A DNA stretch of 14,742 nt from UBA1672 sp963977495 (lineage in GTDB: Bacteria > Pseudomonadota > Alphaproteobacteria > Micavibrionales > Micavibrionaceae): the NCBI GenBank assembly GCA_963977495.1, contig CAXBOT010000011.1:1-14742 (forward strand). The letters run 5' to 3'. Under the pieces are notes generated by a model. It did not search any database and was not told the origin of the DNA. It saw nothing but the letters and a program-made list of their open reading frames with translations. Position numbers and translations under genes: made by a program. Below are positions 5,597 to 12,053 of the stretch, piece by piece (the first letter of the stretch is position 1; every line of letters starts with the position of its first letter).

Positions 5597-8395
5597 ATGG
5601 AGGAGAATGTTTTATTAAAAAATCCGTTTGAAAATCTCAAATTCCGATACCCTTGGCGAGACTATCAAGAGCGGGTTCTGTATGAATTAGAAGACCATCT
5701 TGATGACGATCACCTACATGTCGTCGCCGCACCGGGTTCGGGCAAGACGATCCTTGGCCTTGAAGTTATGCGAAGGCTGGGGAAACCAAGTCTTATACTC
5801 GCGCCGACAATCACTATTCGTAACCAATGGATTGAACGTTTGATCTCTATGTTTTTTCCAGGGGGCACCGCTCAACCAGACTGGGTTTCAAAAGACATTC
5901 GCAATCCTAAGCACCTGACAGTTATTACTTATCAGGCTCTTCATGCCGCGTTTTCTGGTGAAGAAGAGGAGGATGAAGAAAATGATGTAATTGAAGAAGA
6001 GGAAGAAGGTGCTCAAAAAATAAAAGCCAAAAAGTCAGAAAAAGCCGACGTTATTGCTCTTCTTAACAAACAAAAAATATCAACGATCGTTTTGGATGAA
6101 GCACACCATTTGCGCAAAGAATGGTGGAAGGCTCTGACAGACCTTAAAAAAGGGTTGGAAGAAACAACGATTGTTTCGCTCACAGCAACGCCGCCTTATG
6201 ATGTCGATTACAAAGAATGGCAACGTTATGAAGAGCTGTGCGGCCCTATTGATACTGAAATATCTGTGCCGGAGCTTGTAAAACGCGGTGATCTATGTCC
6301 GCACCAAGACTATGTTTACTTCTCCTTGCCGACACAAAAAGAAGCAGTAAAACTGGAACAATTCAAGAATGACCTAAAACAGTTTTTAGAACGCCTGAAA
6401 AATGATCAAGGCTTCTTGGAAATTGTATCTGCCCATAGTTGGGTGAATGACACCGAAAACCACATTGAGGGTATACTATCCGAACCACAGTTTTTTTCTT
6501 CGATTATCATCTTCCTCAATGCGTGTGGCTTTAAGCCGCCAAGATACGCCTTAAATGTTCTTGGCATAGGTAAGGCAGACATTCCAGAGCTTGATGCAAA
6601 ATGGCTGGAAGTGTTTCTGACAGGGTTTTTGTACACACACGCCGAGCAACTCATTGATCATGAAGAAAAGTTAAATGCCATCAGGAAAGAGTTAAAGCGT
6701 ATTCGGGCAATTGAACGGCGAAAAGTCATTATCGACAACACCAAAGACATTAAGAAGATGCTTGCAAGCAGTTTGGGAAAGCTGGAAAGCATTGTTGAGA
6801 TTGCAAAAGCGGAAGCAGAGCATTTAAATGATAATCTGCGAATGGTTGTTTTGGCTGATTATATTCGTAAAACAGAATTGCCGAAAAATGCCAATGATCT
6901 GCGCCCGATTGATAAGATTGGTGTTGTACCCATCTTTGAGTATTTGAGACGCGCTCAAATAAGCGGTGTTAAACTGGGGGTGCTCACAGGATCAATTATC
7001 TTCATTCCAAAGCAAGCCAAGCCGCTTGTTGAAAGTGTCGCAAAAACTATGGGTATTCCTGCATCACACATTCGCTATGGCTCGGTAGTTCATGATGAAA
7101 ACTATCTGCGTATCAAAATAAAGGGTGAGCAACGGCAAAAGATTGTTCATCTGATTACCGAAGTCTTTAATGCTGGCGGCATCACGGTTTTAGTAGGCAC
7201 ACAAGCCCTACTTGGCGAGGGCTGGGATGCGCCTTCGGTGAATACCCTGATCCTTGCAAGCTATGTTGGCTCTTACATGCTGTCCAACCAAATGAGAGGT
7301 CGGGCCATTCGCATTGATCCAAACGCGCCAAATAAAGTTGCGAATGTTTGGCACCTCGTGGCCGTAGATACAGAAACCATGCAAGAGATAGTGCGGTATT
7401 GGTTTACAGGGCAAACGGATCGCCGGAAACACTTCGATCCTTTCGATGAGATTAAAGAAGATTTAGGCCACGATGTGCAAAAGTTGCGAAGGCGTTTCAG
7501 GGCGTTTGAAGGGCTCTCTTACCACGATCCCATTATCATTGAAAACGGTTTCAAACGGCTTGGGTTATCGAAAACCCAGTGGGATGATAAAGGCGTTAAA
7601 ACGCTGAACGATGACATGCTTGCCCGTGCTCGTGACAGAGAAAGTTTACCGGAACGATGGGGGCAAGCACTCGAAGGATCAAGTCCCCGGCCAGAAATGC
7701 GTGAAAAGGTTGAAACAAACGCCGCCCCAACGGGCTTAGCCTTTATGGACACACTCAAATATATGGTCATGAATGCTCTGATAGGCGGTGCCGCATGGGG
7801 AATGTCAGTATTTAGAGGCCATCATTCAGGAAGAGAGCTTTTTCTCTTGCTTGTGGTTGGGCTAGGTATTGCGGCGATCTATGCGTTTCCGAAATTAATA
7901 AAAGCCCTCTATCTCTGGATTAGAAACGGGACGCTGGAAAACAGCATGAAACAGGTTGGTTGGGCTGTTTTGGAAAGCCTACAAAACATGGATTTGATAA
8001 AAACCAACCCCCGCAATTTAAGGATCGAAACAGTCAAAGATAAGATTGGTGTTGTGTATTGTAGGCTGGAAGGCGCAACAACGATTGAAAGGCGACATTT
8101 TCTGGAAGCTATGCAAGACGTTCTCGGCCCGGTTGATAGCCCACGGTATCTGCTTGTCAGACAATCTTACTTAGGCCGTTTGTTGCAAGTTGATTATCAT
8201 GCTGTTCCAAGCGTTTTAGGGCAAAACAAAAAGAATGCTGAGTTTTTCACAAAAAGATGGAACTATTATGTCGGGACTGCAACGCTTGTTTATACAAGAT
8301 CGTTGGAAGGGCGCGTAACACTGCTTCAAGCAAGAACAAGAGCCTTATCATCGGCATTTAAGAAAAAAACTGACCGCATTAGTGTTTGGGAATAA
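5597..8395 (+). CDS. SF2 DEAD/DEAH-box helicase with acidic insert and two C-terminal membrane segments
   Basis: The 932-residue protein carries a full SF2 helicase set: WRDYQ near residue 21, Walker A APGSGKT (45-51), LILAPT (motif Ia), VITYQAL (Ib), DEAH (167-170), SLTATPP (III, ~194-200), GEGWDAP (V, 540-546) and QMRGRAIR (VI, 565-572). An acidic low-complexity stretch (~121-138, GEEEEDEENDVIEEEEEG) sits between Ib and II. Between the two RecA lobes lies a long helical insert. After the motor come two hydrophobic segments (~722-741 and ~748-768), suggesting membrane attachment, then a ~150-residue C-terminal domain that I do not recognise. ATG 5597 is preferred over 5582 because AAGGA lies 6 nt before it. 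It starts 2 nt after the recombinase stop, so translation is probably coupled. ATP-driven nucleic-acid remodelling is secure; a defence role is inference from the adjacent Abi gene. Confidence 0.85.
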   Translation: MEENVLLKNPFENLKFRYPWRDYQERVLYELEDHLDDDHLHVVAAPGSGKTILGLEVMRRLGKPSLILAPTITIRNQWIERLISMFFPGGTAQPDWVSKDIRNPKHLTVITYQALHAAFSGEEEEDEENDVIEEEEEGAQKIKAKKSEKADVIALLNKQKISTIVLDEAHHLRKEWWKALTDLKKGLEETTIVSLTATPPYDVDYKEWQRYEELCGPIDTEISVPELVKRGDLCPHQDYVYFSLPTQKEAVKLEQFKNDLKQFLERLKNDQGFLEIVSAHSWVNDTENHIEGILSEPQFFSSIIIFLNACGFKPPRYALNVLGIGKADIPELDAKWLEVFLTGFLYTHAEQLIDHEEKLNAIRKELKRIRAIERRKVIIDNTKDIKKMLASSLGKLESIVEIAKAEAEHLNDNLRMVVLADYIRKTELPKNANDLRPIDKIGVVPIFEYLRRAQISGVKLGVLTGSIIFIPKQAKPLVESVAKTMGIPASHIRYGSVVHDENYLRIKIKGEQRQKIVHLITEVFNAGGITVLVGTQALLGEGWDAPSVNTLILASYVGSYMLSNQMRGRAIRIDPNAPNKVANVWHLVAVDTETMQEIVRYWFTGQTDRRKHFDPFDEIKEDLGHDVQKLRRRFRAFEGLSYHDPIIIENGFKRLGLSKTQWDDKGVKTLNDDMLARARDRESLPERWGQALEGSSPRPEMREKVETNAAPTGLAFMDTLKYMVMNALIGGAAWGMSVFRGHHSGRELFLLLVVGLGIAAIYAFPKLIKALYLWIRNGTLENSMKQVGWAVLESLQNMDLIKTNPRNLRIETVKDKIGVVYCRLEGATTIERRHFLEAMQDVLGPVDSPRYLLVRQSYLGRLLQVDYHAVPSVLGQNKKNAEFFTKRWNYYVGTATLVYTRSLEGRVTLLQARTRALSSAFKKKTDRISVWE

Positions 8396-8412
8396 GTAAG
8401 TTTTGAGCTCAT

Positions 8413-8577
8413 ATGACAGCTATGCTCACTTTACCCCAAAAAGCTATTTCGGCCATCGCGTTCAATGCATCTATAACGTTAGATGGAAAGCATGGCGATA
8501 AAATGCCATTGTTTGAGACAATAGATAAATTAGCTGAGAAGAAAATTGAATTAAGCGGTCTTTCATCCAAAGGGTAG
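8413..8577 (+). CDS. Unrecognised 54-aa ORF between helicase and Abi gene
   Basis: The frame runs from ATG at 8413 (a second ATG at 8422) to TAG at 8575-8577. The product starts MTAMLTLPQKAISAIAFNAS and ends KKIELSGLSSKG; it is a soluble, lysine-rich small protein without a motif I can name. It begins 17 nt after the helicase stop, so it could be the third gene of that operon. The ribosome binding site is poor (GAG 5 nt before the ATG). Its stop codon lies inside a dyad (8575-8589). It could be a small partner protein, an antitoxin-like gene, or a chance or decayed frame. Confidence 0.35.
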   Translation: MTAMLTLPQKAISAIAFNASITLDGKHGDKMPLFETIDKLAEKKIELSGLSSKG

Positions 8578-8589
8578 GAATATTTCCTA
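8575..8589. repeat. Short dyad TAGGAA-TAT-TTCCTA
   Basis: Six-base arms TAGGAA (8575-8580) and TTCCTA (8584-8589) flank a 3-nt loop and overlap the stop of the 54-codon ORF. The following DNA is AT-rich (AAATTATATTTT). It may be an operator for the Abi/small-RNA promoter region or a weak terminator. Confidence 0.35.
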
Positions 8590-8659
8590 TAAATTATATT
8601 TTCGCTGTTTTTAATGTTTTAGAAATAGTTTGCATTTAAACTAAGAATATAATATTTCT

Positions 8660-8718
8660 ATATTTAACACAGCCGCCACGCCTATCCACGGAAGCGAAAC
8701 CTTGGCGGCTTTCTTTTT
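8660..8718 (+). ncRNA. Candidate small RNA upstream of the Abi gene (abiF-RNA-like context)
   Basis: A perfect -10 box, TATAAT, lies at 8648-8653, with an AT-rich upstream stretch and no strong -35. It would start a transcript near 8660. That transcript contains a stem of AGCCGCCA (8671-8678) and TGGCGGCT (8703-8710) around a 24-nt loop. It is followed at once by TTTCTTTTT, ending near 8718, which is the layout of an intrinsic terminator. The GC-rich stem stands out in a very AT-rich spacer. The Abi start codon follows at 8740. Structured RNAs (the abiF RNA motif) are known to occur beside genes of this Abi family. Whether this belongs to that motif cannot be decided by eye; it may instead be a leader attenuator. 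Confidence 0.5.
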
Positions 8719-8739
8719 GCCTGAAATCATTGTGGGAAT

Positions 8740-9645
8740 ATGCCTGAAAACTATTCGAAGCCGCCGCTTACATTCAAAAAACAAATAGATCAGCTCGTAA
8801 AGCGCGGTCTGATAGTTGATGATGAATTGAAGGCACAAGCAATATTAGCAGCTATAAATTATTATAGATTAAGTGCGTACTGGTATCCATTTCGGAAAAA
8901 AGATGCAAATGCAATTATTACAAGTGAGTTTAAGGCCAATATAAATTTCGACGATATTATTGCTCTTTATGAATTTGATCGTCATTTGAGATTATTACTT
9001 ATAGATGCCATAGAGCGCATTGAAGTTGCTGTTCGGACAAGAATTTCTTATGTATTGGCGCATAAATATGGTGCTTTTGCACACACGGATTCTAACAATT
9101 TTCATCCAAAATTTTGGCACAATGATTGGCTTACAAAAGTAGAAAGCGAAACTAATCGTTCAAGCGAGGAGTTCATTACACATTATCAATCAAAATATAA
9201 TGGATTTCCAACGCTTCCTATATGGATGGTCACGGAGGTTATGACTTTAGGCGCGCTTTCAACTGCGTATAAGGGCATGAAAAACGATGATAAGAAATTA
9301 GTATCTAAAGAATTTGGATTACACCATAAGCAACTTGCTGATTGGTTACACGTCTTAACTTACATTCGGAATATTTGTACGCATCATGGACGACTTTGGA
9401 ATAGAGAGTTGGCAATTAAGAGTGTGTTGCCTAAGAATGCTTTATGGAGACACCCAGTTACACCGACAAATAAAAGATTGTTTTTCGTTTTATTGGTTAT
9501 TCGTACATTACTTAAGCCGCTAGATATGGGAGAAAATTGGCATCAGGATGTAACAAAACTGATTGAACCTGTTGCTCAAAATCCGTTATGGCGAAATGCA
9601 ATGGGATTGCCGGAAGATTGGAAAAATCATCCATTGTGGAATTAA
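8740..9645 (+). CDS. AbiF/AbiD-family (Abi_2) abortive-infection protein, HEPN-type
   Basis: The 301-residue protein matches the Abi_2 family throughout. An N-terminal segment QIDQLVKRGLIV leads to INYYRLSAYWYPFR, then FDDIIALYEFDRHLRLLLIDAIERIEVAVRTRI, a P-I-W-M-V-T-E-V-M segment (LPIWMVTEVMTLGALS), and YIRNICTHHGRLWNRE. The last holds the HEPN signature R210-x4-H215, expected to form an RNase site. These proteins cause growth arrest or death on phage infection by cutting RNA. The ribosome binding site is weak (GGGA very close to the ATG). Codon use is AT-rich relative to the helicase, pointing to separate acquisition. A hairpin plus T-tract sits 22 nt upstream, and a putative small RNA there could control the toxin. 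No protein antitoxin is evident. Confidence 0.9.
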   Translation: MPENYSKPPLTFKKQIDQLVKRGLIVDDELKAQAILAAINYYRLSAYWYPFRKKDANAIITSEFKANINFDDIIALYEFDRHLRLLLIDAIERIEVAVRTRISYVLAHKYGAFAHTDSNNFHPKFWHNDWLTKVESETNRSSEEFITHYQSKYNGFPTLPIWMVTEVMTLGALSTAYKGMKNDDKKLVSKEFGLHHKQLADWLHVLTYIRNICTHHGRLWNRELAIKSVLPKNALWRHPVTPTNKRLFFVLLVIRTLLKPLDMGENWHQDVTKLIEPVAQNPLWRNAMGLPEDWKNHPLWN

Positions 9646-9728
9646 AAAACAGAAATTATTTTCCGTAAGTAATATTATCACTCAAAAATTTTATGAAATT
9701 ATTCCTATAATATCCAGCACTACTCTTG

Positions 9729-9971
9729 CTAAGAATATTCTGAAATTTCTTTCCACCCTCTTTTTCTATATCGTTTAACAACGATATTATGAGCAAAGAA
9801 CGGGTAAATTAACCAGACAAGGCCGTCTGTTGGATCAAGCAAAATGAGGCAAATAATCGCATGTAACCATACGCGTTTGTATAGCAGATATATCGGGCAA
9901 AGTAGCAAACACCATAGAAACGCATTTTTTACAACTTCGATACGTCCGTTGTTGGGGTTTCTGAATTTCAT
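9729..9971 (-). CDS. Small membrane protein, DUF2628-like
   Basis: The 80-residue protein has a short polar N-terminus (MKFRNPNNGRIEVV), then two hydrophobic helices (~17-31, FLWCLLLCPIYLLY, and ~35-60, through the L-I-Y-P-F-F segment) and a basic tail with RYRKRGWKEI. Small two-helix proteins with this W-Y-R-R-G-W-type tail occur in the DUF2628 group; the assignment is by pattern and is tentative. Its ATG overlaps the stop of the gene at 9968-10213 by 4 nt (ATGA), so the two are translationally coupled. It is the last gene of the leftward operon headed by the toxin gene. Function unknown. Confidence 0.6.
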   Translation of the reverse strand: MKFRNPNNGRIEVVKNAFLWCLLLCPIYLLYKRVWLHAIICLILLDPTDGLVWLIYPFFAHNIVVKRYRKRGWKEISEYS

Positions 9972-10213
9972 GCGCTTTCGTCGTTGCTTTGTAGCTCTTT
10001 CGCTTTTAACTTTAGCCTTTCTAGGGCTTGTTTATATTGTGGTTCTTCAGCTCCTTCAATCGGAATTATTTCAACGTGTTCAGCGCAGTCAGTAACGTGT
10101 ATAGCTTCTGATTCATATGTGGCATTTCCTTTTAAATGATAAGGACGAACCGTTGTTAATTGTGCTCTGAGGTCTTTATCTATCCAATATATATATACGC
10201 CATCATTTTTCAT
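9968..10213 (-). CDS. Hypothetical protein (81 aa)
   Basis: I do not recognise this protein. It starts MKNDGVYIYWIDKDLRAQL, has a probable beta-rich N-terminal half with repeated aromatic residues, an acidic middle (CAEHVEIIPIEGAEEP), and a C-terminal helix rich in K, E and L (YKQALERLKLKAKELQ). The start at 10213 lies 21 nt after the antitoxin stop, with an AGGGG stretch about 9 nt upstream. It overlaps the membrane-protein start by 4 nt at its 3' end. Its position suggests co-transcription with the toxin-antitoxin pair, but nothing links it functionally. Confidence 0.6.
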   Translation of the reverse strand: MKNDGVYIYWIDKDLRAQLTTVRPYHLKGNATYESEAIHVTDCAEHVEIIPIEGAEEPQYKQALERLKLKAKELQSNDESA

Positions 10214-10234
10214 ATTTTTAAGCCCCTACTCTGG

Positions 10235-10555
10235 CTACACCCTGTTTTCAATTTTTTGAGGCATTAGTTGATAACCCATGGCTTGCATAATGGCATTTAT
10301 ATTTTCCAGTCTTGGGTTTCCTTTATTGGACAGCGCCTTTTGTAAGCCTTGGCGTGTTATGCCAACAGCTTCAGCTATATCTGAAATCCCTTTAACTTTT
10401 GCAATAATGCGTAGAGATGCAAGTAATGATGCTGTATCACTATCTTGTGCGTACTCTGCAAAGAGTTCGGTTATATATGTATCAATCTCTTCAGGATTGT
10501 TCTGAAAATATTCGGCTTCAATATCATTGAGGCTTCTAAAATTATTCTTTGTCAT
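10235..10555 (-). CDS. HigA-like antitoxin (addiction module antidote protein)
   Basis: From ATG 10555 the product is 106 residues: MTKNNFRSLNDIEAEYF, an acidic N-terminal helix region, then LASLRIIAKVKGISDIAEAVGITRQGLQKALSNKGNPRLENINAIMQAMG, the helix-turn-helix typical of antidote proteins paired with COG3657-type toxins. This start is preferred over the longer frame to 10627 because GGAGT lies 9 nt upstream and the extra 24 residues are not typical of the family. The start overlaps the end of the toxin gene by 14 nt, giving the toxin-first order usual for HigBA-like pairs. It should bind and neutralise the toxin and repress the shared promoter, probably at the 16-bp palindrome 10919-10934. 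Confidence 0.85.
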   Translation of the reverse strand: MTKNNFRSLNDIEAEYFQNNPEEIDTYITELFAEYAQDSDTASLLASLRIIAKVKGISDIAEAVGITRQGLQKALSNKGNPRLENINAIMQAMGYQLMPQKIENRV

Positions 10556-10886
10556 TGTCTGTGTACTCCTTCCAGCAGAGCTTAGCGAATTTAATATCTT
10601 TGCTTTGGCTTCCTTTGTCGCCGCCACAAATAACGATTATGATATTCTCGGCATCTTCTCCAAAATAAACACGATACCCGGAGCCGAAAAACATTCTCAA
10701 TTCTGAAAGCCCCTCCCCGATCGGTTCACAATCACCATAGTTGCCTTGTTCAAGTCTTCTCAGGCGGGTCAGAATTCTGCGACGGCCAGATTTGTCGCGT
10801 AGCTTATTGAGCCATTCAGTGAAGGGTTCTTTTCCTTCTTTATCACAGTAGATAATAATTTCTTTTGGTTGTACCGCCTGTGCCAT
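10542..10886 (-). CDS. HigB/RelE-like toxin (addiction module killer protein)
   Basis: The 114-residue protein fits the COG3657 RelE-superfamily toxins. EIIIYCDKEGKEPFTEWLNKLRDK is followed by RRRILTRLRRLEQGNYGDCEPIGEGLSELRMFFGSGYRVYF and GGDKGSQSKDIKFAKLCW. The G-N-x-G-D, G-x-G-(Y)-R-V-Y-F and G-G-D-K-x-S-Q signatures are all present. Family members cleave translated mRNA at the ribosome. The ATG at 10886 has AAGG 8 nt upstream and a strong promoter at 10908-10936. The pair would stabilise the replicon by killing or arresting plasmid-free cells; a phage-defence role is also possible given the nearby Abi gene. Confidence 0.88.
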   Translation of the reverse strand: MAQAVQPKEIIIYCDKEGKEPFTEWLNKLRDKSGRRRILTRLRRLEQGNYGDCEPIGEGLSELRMFFGSGYRVYFGEDAENIIIVICGGDKGSQSKDIKFAKLCWKEYTDNDKE

Positions 10887-10907
10887 ATCTGAGCCTTATA
10901 TATTTGT

Positions 10908-10936
10908 ATTATATCACCGCAAACTATAGTTTGCAA
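10908..10936 (-). promoter_or_regulatory. Toxin-antitoxin promoter with overlapping palindromic operator
   Basis: On the minus strand TTGCAA (10936-10931), a 17-nt spacer and TATAAT (10913-10908) form a near-consensus sigma-70 promoter about 20 nt before the toxin start. The perfect 16-bp palindrome GCAAACTATAGTTTGC (10919-10934) covers most of the -35 and the spacer. This is where an antitoxin dimer would repress. Confidence 0.75.
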
Positions 10937-11010
10937 CATTGTTCAGTGTGATTTTTGTTTTTCACTTTGTATTACACCGTAAATGTAACAAAATACTGGA
11001 TTTATTATAG

Positions 11011-11701
11011 GCTAACATTGCCTAACCCCCTACCCTAACAGCCGTTTGAAAAAACCCTTAGATTTCTCTTCTTTTAAGGCTTGTTCTTTTGTCGTCACCA
11101 TTTTTTTTAATTTTCTATTTTCTTCTTCGAGCTTGAGCGCTTTATCTTCTATTTCCTTGGCTGACTTTTCTTGGTTAGCTATACGCTCTTCGAGAGCTTT
11201 CAACCCTTTTTCCCAGTCCCCTGCTCCTTTACTAGATTGATTCTCCAGTAAAAGCGTTATTCTCTTTGACTGGTCTTTCTGATCTTGTAAATCCTCACGA
11301 ATCTCTGATTTTTCTTCTTCAAGCCGTTTTATAGTTTTATCTTTTTCTTCCAGTAGCTTATCCCGTTCGGCTAACAGTAAGTCTAACACTTCTTTATTAA
11401 CCCCTGAGCTAACACTTTTTTTGCCGTTAGTTAGTGTTAAAGATGAACTGTTATCTAACGGGTTAGCTTCCTGTTTCTTGGGGTAAACCCTAAAGAGTTC
11501 GGCAGGGTCAATTTCATAAACCCCACTATCATTCTTACTGGCCGAAAGTCTACCTTTTTTAATGGCAGCGGATAAGGATGGTTTAGAAATTCCTGCTTCT
11601 TTAGCAGCTTGCCCTAGTGTAAGTTTCATGGTGTTAGCCTTTGTAAATATTGCTAGTAAGTTACCACTGTTAGCCAATTAAAACATTTTGACAAGCTAAC
11701 A
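11011..11701. repeat. Dispersed heptamer GCTAACA/TGTTAGC, six copies
   Basis: GCTAACA occurs at 11011-11017, 11370-11376, 11408-11414 and 11695-11701. Its complement TGTTAGC occurs at 11632-11638 and 11668-11674. A seventh copy lies inside repC (12413-12419). The pair 11667-11674/11695-11702 forms an 8-bp inverted repeat (CTGTTAGC/GCTAACAG) just before the coiled-coil gene. Shorter CTAAC/GTTAG matches bring the total to about 15 in under 800 bp. In random DNA less than one heptamer copy would be expected in this stretch, so they probably bind a protein. Confidence 0.6.
11030..11629 (-). CDS. HTH plus coiled-coil plasmid-maintenance protein
   Basis: Starting at ATG 11629 (MKLTLGQAAKEAGISKPSLSAAIKKGRLSA) the 199-residue protein has an N-terminal MerR/excisionase-like helix-turn-helix (~1-50, ending EIDPAELFRVYPK). 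A Ser/Asn-rich linker follows, then a long coiled coil (~75-185, many K/E heptads) and the C-terminal KGFFKRLLG. This layout and the basic-aromatic tail are common in small DNA-binding proteins next to plasmid replication genes, whose role (partition, copy control or incompatibility) is mostly undefined. The start 11629 has AAAGG 8 nt upstream; the frame extends to 11677 without a better site. Six copies of the heptamer GCTAACA/TGTTAGC lie in and around this gene, three of them upstream, so autoregulation is plausible. It is divergent from repC. Confidence 0.7.
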   Translation of the reverse strand: MKLTLGQAAKEAGISKPSLSAAIKKGRLSASKNDSGVYEIDPAELFRVYPKKQEANPLDNSSSLTLTNGKKSVSSGVNKEVLDLLLAERDKLLEEKDKTIKRLEEEKSEIREDLQDQKDQSKRITLLLENQSSKGAGDWEKGLKALEERIANQEKSAKEIEDKALKLEEENRKLKKMVTTKEQALKEEKSKGFFKRLLG

Positions 11702-11884
11702 GCCTTACAGTATTAGTTAATAGCGTTGTATTACAGTTGTACACAGATTCGCTTACTAGATACTAACAGGCTATTTGACGTATAACTAGAATCACAGCGT
11801 AATTATCCCCACGGTTTCGGATCAAACGAAGCTAAATCAAATAAATTCAGAGGAGAGGCAATAAGACTTCTAGTCTCAATATAC

Positions 11885-11910
11885 TAAAAAACCGCCGTTG
11901 GCGCGGCGGT
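11885..11910 (-). terminator. Strong intrinsic terminator for leftward transcription
   Basis: ACCGCCG (11891-11897) pairs with CGGCGGT (11904-11910) around TTGGCG. The left flank is AAAAAA, which gives a U6 tract on the minus strand; the right flank is only CTTT. The terminator is therefore oriented for leftward transcripts, although no protein gene ends here. The likely user is a short RNA starting a few dozen nucleotides to the right. Confidence 0.75.
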
Positions 11911-11939
11911 CTTTAAAATTGGAGCAGTACTCCTAATCT
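11885..11939 (-). ncRNA. Candidate antisense (counter-transcribed) RNA controlling repC
   Basis: On the minus strand a perfect TATAAT (11951-11946) would start transcription near 11939; the -35 is poor. The ~55-nt transcript would contain a small hairpin (GGAGTACTGCTCC, complement of 11921-11933) and then ACCGCCG/CGGCGGT with a 6-nt loop, followed by six U residues, a textbook intrinsic terminator. repABC replicons encode a short antisense RNA of this size just upstream of repC that limits RepC synthesis. Position, size and layout match that model, but a repC transcript starting upstream of 11885 is required. Confidence 0.45.
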
Positions 11940-12053
11940 CGTAAAATTATAGTACTGCGCTGTGATTATTCATGCAAGTCAAATATGATTCTGCAACGGA
12001 ATTTTGCATGCTTATTCACATGAGATAACAGAAGGCGCGCTTATAAATGTACT

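Larger units (their letters stand above)
11678..12053. other. Replication control region between coiled-coil gene and repC
   Basis: This 376-nt gene-free stretch carries several replication-type signals. There are two DnaA-box-like 9-mers, TTATCCCCA (11803-11811, one mismatch) and TTATTCACA (12012-12020, a full match to TTATNCACA). There is a strong hairpin terminator (11885-11910), an inverted repeat GCAGTACT/AGTACTGC (11924-11931/11951-11958), a second one CATGCAA/TTGCATG (11971-11977/12004-12010), and a plus-strand promoter candidate TTGGAG-17-TAAAAT (11919-11924/11942-11947). No good ribosome binding site precedes the repC ATG; AAGG lies about 19 nt upstream, so translation may depend on leader structure. 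Confidence 0.6.

Noticed and set aside
8641..8838. Minus-strand 65-codon frame across the Abi start
   Set aside because: It overlaps the Abi gene and the hairpin, and its composition is typical of antisense to coding DNA.
9646..9728. Possible terminator or gene after the Abi gene
   Set aside because: The stretch is AT-rich but shows no stable stem and no frame with a start signal.
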